Positions 56,998-64,000 of a stretch of DNA of 64,000 bases are shown here, in pieces (the first letter of the stretch is position 1; each line of letters starts with the position of its first letter). Both the position numbers and the translations under genes were made by a program. Source of the stretch: Bacillus sp. SA1-12 (GTDB lineage: Bacteria > Bacillota > Bacilli > Bacillales > Bacillaceae); contig NZ_LATZ01000007.1 in NCBI RefSeq assembly GCF_000981385.1, positions 62,001 to 126,000 on the forward strand, in the 5' to 3' direction. The notes below the pieces were generated by a model that searched no databases, was not told the DNA's origin, and worked only from the letters and a program-made list of their open reading frames with translations.

Positions 56998-57327
56998 ATG
57001 GAAAAAATATTGAGTGCTCTTGCCGAAACGAACCGCTTACACATTATGGAACTCTTGCGTGATGGCCCACTTACAGTTGGGGAAATCGCCGATAAACTTC
57101 GGCTTCGCCAGCCTCAAGTTTCCAAGCATCTCCGCGTTCTTAGTGAAGCTGACTTAGTCGAGGTACATCCTGTTGCTAATCGGCGAATCTACCAGCTTAA
57201 GACACAACCACTCAGAGAGCTTGATATATGGCTGAATTCATTCCGACAATTATGGGATGATCGATTCGATCGATTAGATGACTATCTTCTGCAGCTCCAA
57301 AGAAATGAAATGAATGATGACGTATAA
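56998..57327 (+). CDS. ArsR-type regulator (SdpR-like)
   Basis: A 109-residue winged-helix repressor lacking the metal Cys motif: LSALAETNRLHIMELLRDGP, then LTVGEIADKLRLRQPQVSKH and LRVLSEADLVEVHPVANRRI. This is the autorepressor branch that pairs with AHSA1-type proteins. It begins at 56998; no good ribosome site is present, and since the -10 box ends 6 bases before the ATG the mRNA may be leaderless. An AHSA1 gene follows in the same direction, presumably in one operon. Confidence 0.88.
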   Translation: MEKILSALAETNRLHIMELLRDGPLTVGEIADKLRLRQPQVSKHLRVLSEADLVEVHPVANRRIYQLKTQPLRELDIWLNSFRQLWDDRFDRLDDYLLQLQRNEMNDDV

Positions 57328-57428
57328 ATGGTCGTCCTTTGGAGTAGTTGCGGTCCAGTTCCAAACCTTATGGAGGAGGCTGTTTTGTTTTACTTCAATT
57401 AAAGAAAAGTAAACTGGGAGGAATGAAA

Positions 57429-57959
57429 ATGTCCATGAACAATGCAACAAACAGTGTGACAAAGAAGGTAGAAGGACAGGATCTTATCATCGAGAGAATC
57501 TTCAATGCACCGCGAGATCTTGTTTTTAAAGCATTCTCGGAATCTGAACATTTAGAGAACTGGTGGGGCCCTAAAGGGTGGAAAACAGAAAATCGAACAT
57601 TTGAGTTTAAGCCCAACGGTGTTTGGCATTATTGCATGACATGCATCGATCCAAATCAAGGTGATTTTTATGGCCAGGAATCCTGGGGCAAAGCTGTTTA
57701 CCGTGAAATAATTGTACCTGAGAAGATCGTTTATACAGATTGGTTTGCAGATAAAGAAGGAAATATTGCCGAAGGAATGCCGGGGATGCTGATTACCGTA
57801 GATTTTGTGGAGCAAGAAGGAAATACAAAGGTTATCACGCGTTCGCAGTTTGAGTCAGAGGCATCACTTCAGAAAGTATTGGAAATGGGTGTAGTCGAAG
57901 GCGTTTCGTCACAATATGAATGCCTTGATGAGCATTTAGAAAACCTTCAACAAGGGTAA
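57429..57959 (+). CDS. AHSA1/SRPBCC-domain protein
   Basis: A 176-residue START-like (SRPBCC) protein. Its hallmark is LIIERIFNAPRDLVFKAFSE followed by HLENWWGPKGWKTENRTFEF and a C-terminal helix YECLDEHLENLQQ. The fold makes a hydrophobic cavity for a small ligand; activity is unknown. GGGAGGAATGAAA precedes the ATG at 57429; the frame is open further upstream but has no site. It is the second gene of an ArsR-AHSA1 operon, a widespread pairing, and ends at a terminator. Confidence 0.9.
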   Translation: MSMNNATNSVTKKVEGQDLIIERIFNAPRDLVFKAFSESEHLENWWGPKGWKTENRTFEFKPNGVWHYCMTCIDPNQGDFYGQESWGKAVYREIIVPEKIVYTDWFADKEGNIAEGMPGMLITVDFVEQEGNTKVITRSQFESEASLQKVLEMGVVEGVSSQYECLDEHLENLQQG

Positions 57960-57978
57960 CGGTTCTAACCCCTATAGT

Positions 57979-58022
57979 AAGAGGCTGATTTCTCAGAGAA
58001 AATCGGGATCAGCCTCTTGTAT
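57979..58022 (+). terminator. Terminator after the AHSA1 gene
   Basis: AAGAGGCTGAT and ATCAGCCTCTT, 11-bp stem, weak T tail. Confidence 0.75.
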
Positions 58023-58152
58023 TATTCTAATTTCTAACTCCTTCTCTCCAAAACCAAAATCTCCCCGTCCTCAATCTGCATTCCTACTATTGTTCCCGGC
58101 TGATCTTGTGGTATACTTACCTACGGTGAAATGAATGAAATGGAGGATTTCA

Positions 58153-59604
58153 GTGGGAAAACAATTGAGCAAACAACAACAAAAAGCACAGGTTGTCCCG
58201 TTTCTCCAAGATGGACAATATTATTATCATAAAGGCCTAAAGGCATATCGAGAACAAAACCTTCAAAAAGCAAGCAAATATTTGGAAAAGGCAATTGAGT
58301 TAGATCCAAAGGACTCTGTTAAGCTATCCCAGCTCGCAACTATTTATACAGATATGGGAAAGTACAGCCAATCAAATGAATTGCTTTCCTATATACTTGA
58401 TGAAGTTGATAAAGACATGAATGAGTGTCACTACTTTATGGCAAACAATTACGCACATCTTGGATTATTTCAGGAAGCATACAAGTGTGCAACTGAATAT
58501 GCAAATAAGGAACCATTTGGTGAATTTACAATAGAAAATGAGGATCTCATTGAGCTTCTTACAATGGAAGATGATGATGAAGATCCATTCTTAAAAGATC
58601 CTGATGATTTAATTTTAAAACAGGATGCAGCAAAGTCACTCCTCGAAAGCAGCCAATTTGAAGAGGCAATTTTATTGCTTGAAGAAATTGTCGCAGAATA
58701 CCCTGAATTTTGGTCTGCCCATAATAATTTATCGCTGGCCTATTTTTATGTTGGAGAGGTTGATAAGGCGAAGGAATATTTACAAACAGTCCTGCAGCGC
58801 AATCCTGGTAATCTTCATGCCTACTGCAATTTATTAGTTTTTTATTATTATGAACGCCAGGATGATAAAGTGGATGAGCTTGCAAATGTGCTGTCCTCAG
58901 TCCATCCGCTGTTATATGAGCACCGCTATAAGCTTGGTGCAACCTTCGCATTAGTTGGGTATTATCCTCTCGCATATAAATGGCTTCGATCCCTCTATAA
59001 GCAAGGCTTTGAAGGGGATGATACCTTTTATTATTGGCTGTCCTATGCCGCTTATTTTACCGGTCATATTACGTTTGCAGAGCAAATGTGGGAACGGGTT
59101 CTTAAAGAAAATAAGAGCAAGGCCGGGTCTGAGCCGTGGAACCATCAAGGGGAACATAGTGAACAGCGTATGAAAAGTTTGACACTTGAAGAAAGACTAT
59201 ATGCTGTATTCCTTGCTGTGCAAACAAATAATGAAGACCAAATTCTTGGCTATAAAAAAGCGAATGTTCCTCAATCTCAATTGGAAAAGGAATTTATTGA
59301 GATGGCATTGTCAAAGGATTATGCTTCCTATGATAACATAGCCTCAATTTATCATATCGCAAATGAATTATTTGTTCATGAAGAGGATGATGAGCTCTTC
59401 TTATTTGTTTTTCGTACTCTTGTCAGAGCGTTTAAAAAAGGATATTCATTGAAAAATCGTCCAGGCTGGGCCGCAGCACTGTATTATAACTGGAGACACA
59501 AGCAGAACCAATCTGTTAGCCAAACCAATGTTGCAGATATGTATCGAGTTTCAACTTCAACGATTGGGAAATATATAAAATATGTGAGAGAGTTAGCGGA
59601 TTAA
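58153..59604 (+). CDS. yvcD: TPR-repeat protein YvcD
   Basis: A 483-residue protein of tandem tetratricopeptide-type helical repeats (for example YYYHKGLKAYREQNLQKASK, then YLEKAIELDPKDS; AHNNLSLAYFYVGEVDKAKE) and a C-terminal helix-turn-helix-like end (VADMYRVSTSTIGKYIKYVR). It matches B. subtilis YvcD, encoded next to trxB. An acidic insert EDDDEDPFLKDPDD interrupts the repeats. GTG at 58153 has TGGAGGATTTCA before it; the ATG at 58135 precedes that site. The role is unknown; protein-protein binding is probable. Confidence 0.9.
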   Translation: MGKQLSKQQQKAQVVPFLQDGQYYYHKGLKAYREQNLQKASKYLEKAIELDPKDSVKLSQLATIYTDMGKYSQSNELLSYILDEVDKDMNECHYFMANNYAHLGLFQEAYKCATEYANKEPFGEFTIENEDLIELLTMEDDDEDPFLKDPDDLILKQDAAKSLLESSQFEEAILLLEEIVAEYPEFWSAHNNLSLAYFYVGEVDKAKEYLQTVLQRNPGNLHAYCNLLVFYYYERQDDKVDELANVLSSVHPLLYEHRYKLGATFALVGYYPLAYKWLRSLYKQGFEGDDTFYYWLSYAAYFTGHITFAEQMWERVLKENKSKAGSEPWNHQGEHSEQRMKSLTLEERLYAVFLAVQTNNEDQILGYKKANVPQSQLEKEFIEMALSKDYASYDNIASIYHIANELFVHEEDDELFLFVFRTLVRAFKKGYSLKNRPGWAAALYYNWRHKQNQSVSQTNVADMYRVSTSTIGKYIKYVRELAD

Positions 59605-59660
59605 GGAGCTTGGGCTTTTGGTGTTTTTAGAAACGATAAAAATGCTCGGTACTGAGTATA

Positions 59661-59790
59661 AGCGCTTCGACATCCAGCTGCAGCGCCTAGCTCCTCGAGT
59701 CATAAGCCAATTTAGAATTGAAGGAAAAAAACGCCTTCTATTCTAAATCGTCTTATGCTTGTCGGAGCTGTTCGAGGCGCTTCCGCTTTT
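59661..59790. repeat. Interspersed repeat element, copy B
   Basis: From AGCGCTTCGACATCCAGC to GGCGCTTCCGCTTTT. Outer arms GCGCCT/GAGGCGC and CATAAG/CTTATG enclose the core GAATTGAAGG...ACGCCTTCTATTC, which can fold on itself. Nearest to complete of the three copies (others at 6661-6786 and 59828-59950). Confidence 0.85.
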
Positions 59791-59827
59791 CTTAAATGTT
59801 AAGAAAGATAAAATTTGAACTTAGTGT

Positions 59828-59950
59828 CGGTTTCTAGCTCCAGGCACCATCGGCTCGAGTCATAAGTCAAATAGGAATTGAAGGTAAAGAACACCTTCTA
59901 TTCCTATTCGCCTTATGCTTGTCGCCGATAAGCGGGCGCCTTCCGCTTTT
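59828..59950. repeat. Interspersed repeat element, copy C
   Basis: Starts 167 bp after copy B in the same orientation. It shares CTCGAGTCATAAG, GGAATTGAAGG, AAAGAACACCTTCTATTC and GCGCCTTCCGCTTTT. The arms are GGCGCC-like and keep the fold. Together B and C fill most of the 517-base gap between yvcD and trxB. Confidence 0.85.
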
Positions 59951-60115
59951 AGTTTGAGCAAAAAAATGGCAAGATTCGTTTTAATTTTATAGGATGTTTG
60001 TAGGGTAAACTAAAAGAAGACGAAGTACGAATGATGGTGCCGATTTGAAGATGAGTTTGATTGATGTCTTCTTAATATAACAGGTAACTTTAACAAAACA
60101 ACGTATGAGGAGTGA

Positions 60116-61072
<957 letters not shown>

Positions 61073-61578
61073 GAATGATTATGAAGCTTGTTTAACGAAT
61101 TCGTAATTCTGTTTTAACTTACCTGTAACATGGGTGAAACAATTATAGGTTATTATATAATTAGTAATTGACCCCCTTTTATAAATAGACTTATTTTAGA
61201 GCATGGGCGCCCTTTCCCATGCTCCCTTTTTTTGTCCCCAAAGCTGTTTTATTTTTATTTGTCCATGTATTAGTACAGGTTATCTACATAGGTCTCTTTT
61301 TTAAAACAATTTTTTTAAAATTAATGAAACTGTTTTATACTTCAAACGTATATACATATAGAAAAACAACTATGATGTGTTTCGTTGTTAAGACACAATT
61401 AAAATAGTATAATAAATGAAAGAAAGTGAAGAACGTAACAAATGTTTCTAAAATGAAATGAATGTCAGCCGTTAGAAGGGAATATGAATCACCCAGTCCG
61501 TGTGTTTTAGCGGTTTTCTGACAGAAGATAAAAACTCCATTACGTTTTTGATTTCATGTGAAAATTGAGGTGAAGAAG
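61073..61578. other. Gap between trxB and yvcI
   Basis: About 500 bases holding the trxB terminator and, from about 61400, a likely promoter region for yvcI-rapZ-yvcK. The one open frame in it (61219-61407) is a hydrophobic A/T-rich stretch without a ribosome site and is rejected. Confidence 0.5.
61198..61233 (+). terminator. Terminator after trxB
   Basis: GAGCATGGG, loop, CCCATGCTC, then CC and seven T. Confidence 0.92.
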
Positions 61579-62037
61579 TTGCAGCGAGTGACAAATTGCG
61601 TCTTAGTAGAAGAAAACAAAGTACTTCTCCTGCAAAAACCAAAAAGAGGCTGGTGGGTAGCTCCTGGAGGGAAAATGGAGTTAGGTGAGTCAATCAAGGA
61701 TACAGTCACCCGTGAATACCGTGAAGAAACAGGCATATACATTAAAAATCCTCAGTTGAAGGGAGTATTCACCTTCATCATTCAGGATGGAAAAGAGATC
61801 GTTTCTGAATGGATGATGTTTACGTTCCTGGCTACAGATTATCAAGGAACAAATGTCTTGGAATCTGAGGAAGGAACGATTAAGTGGCATGAAAAGGAAG
61901 ACATTCAGCATTTGCCGATGGCTCCTGGCGACCACCATATATTAGATTATGTCATTAAAGGGACGGGCATGCTATATGGAACCTTTACATATACACCTGA
62001 TTATCATTTGATTTCCTATCGTTTGGATCCGCAATAA
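61579..62037 (+). CDS. yvcI: Nudix hydrolase YvcI
   Basis: A 152-residue Nudix protein. The motif LLLQKPKRGWWVAPGGKMEL then GESIKDTVTREYREETG is a complete Nudix box (GGKMELGESIKDTVTREYREETG pattern over 23 positions). It closely resembles B. subtilis YvcI (LQRVTNCVL at the start). The start is TTG at 61579, nine bases after GAGGTGAAG; the GTG at 61558 lacks a site. It precedes rapZ and yvcK in the conserved cluster. Substrate is not established (an 8-oxo-dGTP-like or nucleotide diphosphate role is assumed for the family). Confidence 0.9.
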   Translation: MQRVTNCVLVEENKVLLLQKPKRGWWVAPGGKMELGESIKDTVTREYREETGIYIKNPQLKGVFTFIIQDGKEIVSEWMMFTFLATDYQGTNVLESEEGTIKWHEKEDIQHLPMAPGDHHILDYVIKGTGMLYGTFTYTPDYHLISYRLDPQ

Positions 62038-62110
62038 TGACCGAGCTTGCGAAGATTTCACTTTATACTAATAAAAGAGCTAGGGTATCAGTAGAGAGGA
62101 GGAATAAACG

Positions 62111-63019
62111 ATGACAAATGAAAAAAATGAGCAGCAAACAACTACTCCAAATGATGTACAAATGGTCATCATTACGGGTATGTCAGGTGCGGGTAAAACC
62201 GTTGCCATTCAAAGCTTTGAGGACCTGGGATATTTTTGTGTTGATAACTTGCCTCCCACACTGCTGCCTAAATTTTTAGAATTGATGAAGGAATCAGGAG
62301 CAAAAATGAATAAGGTTGCTTTAGTCATGGACCTCCGCGGAAGAGAGTTCTTTGATCATCTTTTCCAAGCTCTTGATGATTTAGCGGAAAGCACCTGGCT
62401 CACTCCGCAGATCCTTTTTCTTGATGCAAAAGATGCAACACTTGTTACACGATATAAAGAAACGCGACGGTCACACCCATTAGCATCAAAAGGTCTTCCT
62501 TTAGAGGGAATTGGATTAGAACGCGATCTTCTTGAGGAGTTAAAAGGCAGGGCACAGCTTATTTATGATACGTCGGACCTGAAGCCAAGAGATCTAAGAG
62601 AAAAAATTCTTAAGCAATTTTCATCAAGTGTTGAACATACATTCACCGTGAATGTTACTTCATTTGGTTTTAAATATGGTATCCCAATTGATGCAGACCT
62701 TGTATTTGATGTTCGATTCTTGCCTAATCCGCATTATATTGAGCATATGAGGCCAAAAACTGGTTTACAGGAGGAAGTGTCCTCCTATGTGCTGAAATGG
62801 AATGAAACACAAAAGTTTTTAGAAAAACTCATTGATTTGCTGACATTTATGCTTCCTTATTATAAGCGGGAAGGGAAAAGCCAGCTTGTTGTTGCGATCG
62901 GTTGTACAGGAGGACAGCATCGCTCAGTTACACTTGCCGAATACATTGCAAACTATTATAAGGATGACTATCATACTCAAGTGTCTCACCGGGATATTGA
63001 GAAGAGGAAGCATCGTTAA
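62111..63019 (+). CDS. rapZ: RNase adapter / nucleotide-binding protein RapZ (YvcJ)
   Basis: A 302-residue P-loop protein. Walker A is [11 protein letters not shown] (about 22-32), a Walker B-like strand is [12 protein letters not shown], and the C-terminal domain has [20 protein letters not shown] and [19 protein letters not shown], the phosphate-binding region shared with phosphofructokinase-like sites. In E. coli RapZ guides RNase E to GlmZ; in B. subtilis YvcJ binds GTP/ATP and affects competence. AGAGGAGGAATAAACG precedes the ATG. It lies three bases before yvcK, so the two are coupled. Confidence 0.96.
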   Translation: MTNEKNEQQTTTPNDVQMVIITGMSGAGKTVAIQSFEDLGYFCVDNLPPTLLPKFLELMKESGAKMNKVALVMDLRGREFFDHLFQALDDLAESTWLTPQILFLDAKDATLVTRYKETRRSHPLASKGLPLEGIGLERDLLEELKGRAQLIYDTSDLKPRDLREKILKQFSSSVEHTFTVNVTSFGFKYGIPIDADLVFDVRFLPNPHYIEHMRPKTGLQEEVSSYVLKWNETQKFLEKLIDLLTFMLPYYKREGKSQLVVAIGCTGGQHRSVTLAEYIANYYKDDYHTQVSHRDIEKRKHR

Positions 63020-63022
63020 TTA

Positions 63023-63991
63023 ATGGGACAGGAACAAATGCAAAAGGTTGTCATCATAGGCGGCGGAACTGGTTTATCCGTTCTTTTGAGGGGATTAAAG
63101 CAGTTTCCGCTTGATATAACAGCTATTGTTACAGTCGCTGATGATGGCGGGAGCTCCGGCAGGCTCCGCGATGAATTGAACATCCCACCTCCTGGTGATA
63201 TTCGCAATGTATTGGCCGCTTTATCCGATGTTGAACCTCTTGTTGAGGAACTTTTTCAGCATCGTTTTAATAAAGGAAATAACTTAATAGGACATTCACT
63301 AGGCAACCTCATCCTGGCAGCGATGACAAACATTACAGGTGATTTTGTCCATGCAATAAAAGAAATGAGTACGGTCTTAAATGTACGCGGCAGAGTATTG
63401 CCTGCTGCTAATACGAGCGTGATTTTACATGCGGAAATGGAAGATGGCACGTTCGTTTCCGGTGAGTCCAAAATTCCGTTCTCAGGTAAGAAAATTAAAC
63501 GGGTCTTTTTAAGTCCTGATGATATTGAACCATTGCCTGAAACACTTGATGCGATTCAGGAAGCGGATTTAATCATCATTGGACCGGGAAGTCTGTACAC
63601 AAGTATTTTACCAAACCTTCTTGTTCCGAAAATAGGGGAAGAGGTTTGCAAGGCGAAGGCTAAAAAGGTATACATTTGCAATGTGATGACACAGGCAGGA
63701 GAAACATTAAACTATTCTGCCAGTGATCATGTCAAAGCGTTATATGATCATATGAAGTGCACATTTATGGATACAATTCTTGTTAATAAAGAGGAAATTC
63801 CCGATCATATTAAAGCATTATATGAAGAGGAACTTGCCAAGCCAGTCAATTATGACATTGAAAAACTAAAGGCATTGGGACTTCAAGTCATAACAGATAA
63901 AATTGTAAGTTATGAAAATAATGTGATTAGGCATGATACGAATAAAGTGGCTAAACTTCTATATGGTATTCTTCAGCAGGAATTAACATAA
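63023..63991 (+). CDS. yvcK: Gluconeogenesis factor YvcK (MgfK)
   Basis: A 322-residue CofD-like protein needed in B. subtilis for growth on gluconeogenic carbon sources and linked to cell wall and MreB function; it binds UDP-GlcNAc. Sequence features: VVIIGGGTGLSVLLRGLKQF (nucleotide-sugar binding), TVADDGGSSGRLRDELNIPP, PGDIRNVLAALSDVEPLVEE and IGPGSLYTSILPNLLVP. The ATG at 63023 is 3 bp after the rapZ stop; an ATG at 63038 with AGGAAC is an alternative. whiA is expected beyond the right edge. Complete. Confidence 0.96.
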   Translation: MGQEQMQKVVIIGGGTGLSVLLRGLKQFPLDITAIVTVADDGGSSGRLRDELNIPPPGDIRNVLAALSDVEPLVEELFQHRFNKGNNLIGHSLGNLILAAMTNITGDFVHAIKEMSTVLNVRGRVLPAANTSVILHAEMEDGTFVSGESKIPFSGKKIKRVFLSPDDIEPLPETLDAIQEADLIIIGPGSLYTSILPNLLVPKIGEEVCKAKAKKVYICNVMTQAGETLNYSASDHVKALYDHMKCTFMDTILVNKEEIPDHIKALYEEELAKPVNYDIEKLKALGLQVITDKIVSYENNVIRHDTNKVAKLLYGILQQELT

Positions 63992-64000
63992 GTGCATGTC

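Noticed and set aside
61219..61407. Hydrophobic 62-codon ORF after trxB
   Set aside because: A/T-rich by composition, starts within the terminator, and no Shine-Dalgarno sequence is present.

Overview
The window is chromosomal DNA of a low-GC, spore-forming member of the Bacillaceae (Bacillus, Neobacillus or a close relative). The evidence is strong AGGAGG-type ribosome sites, GTG and TTG starts, sigma-A type promoters, two small spore-coat genes, a menA, a MalK/MalR malate system, an SR1P peptide gene, and a right end (yvcD - trxB - yvcI - rapZ - yvcK) in the Bacillus subtilis gene order. No rRNA, tRNA, CRISPR array, complete insertion sequence or prophage was seen.

Layout. 0-2.3 kb: a TetR regulator divergent from a cytochrome P450, with a palindrome between them. 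2.5-8.5 kb: small membrane proteins, a methyltransferase-like protein, a cupin, two secreted DUF2690 paralogues separated by an interspersed repeat, a P-loop kinase and a frameshifted Nudix gene. 8.6-12.5 kb: TetR with two short-chain dehydrogenases, an MFS transporter fragment, and a divergent MarR / CarD-like pair with twin operators. 12.5-16 kb: an arsenic cluster (arsR, frameshifted arsB, arsC, a YnfA-type protein, an ArsN1-like acetyltransferase) preceded by ten phased TATCAGCG motifs. 16-21.3 kb: an ATPase, a thiamine-binding-like protein, a CBS protein, spore-coat proteins, a multi-repeat mechanosensitive-type membrane protein and DUF3231. 21.4-21.7 kb: six exact 52-bp tandem repeats. 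21.9-30 kb: M20 peptidase, ATP-grasp protein, then a malate module (sensor kinase, response regulator, 2-hydroxycarboxylate transporter, malic enzyme).

30-39 kb: HNH protein, secreted glycerophosphodiesterase, amino-acid permease, Rrf2 regulator with a thioredoxin-reductase-like flavoprotein, DUF3885, HIT protein, SelO and an HD-GYP remnant. 39-43.8 kb: a minus-strand polyphosphate-polymerase-like (VTC) / DUF4956 / beta-helical lipoprotein cluster and a haloperoxidase-like phosphatase. 44-49.7 kb: menA, DUF4440-like and VOC proteins, erythromycin-esterase family protein, ROK regulator with an MFS transporter. 49.9-53.5 kb: a degraded stretch (orphan ORF, DUF4083 and VOC pseudogenes) around a GNAT, an anchored protein and an Xre/membrane pair. 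53.6-56.6 kb: an MFS sugar-acid-type transporter, an SR1P locus and a FadR-type GntR gene, joined by a 25-bp motif that occurs twice. 57-58 kb: ArsR with AHSA1. 58-64 kb: the conserved yvcD-trxB-yvcI-rapZ-yvcK region with two further repeat copies.

The most interesting signals are the SR1P/MFS/GntR locus with its duplicated operator and cre-like site, the two phased repeat arrays (20-21 bp and 52 bp), the 21-bp triple repeat before the malate transporter, and the promoters whose geometry can be read directly (Xre pair, ArsR with its -35 box inside an inverted repeat, MarR pair, ROK). At least five genes are broken by small indels. That means either active gene decay or indel errors in the assembly, and the two should be separated by read mapping. 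All function names rest on motif and family recognition by eye; no database search was run.
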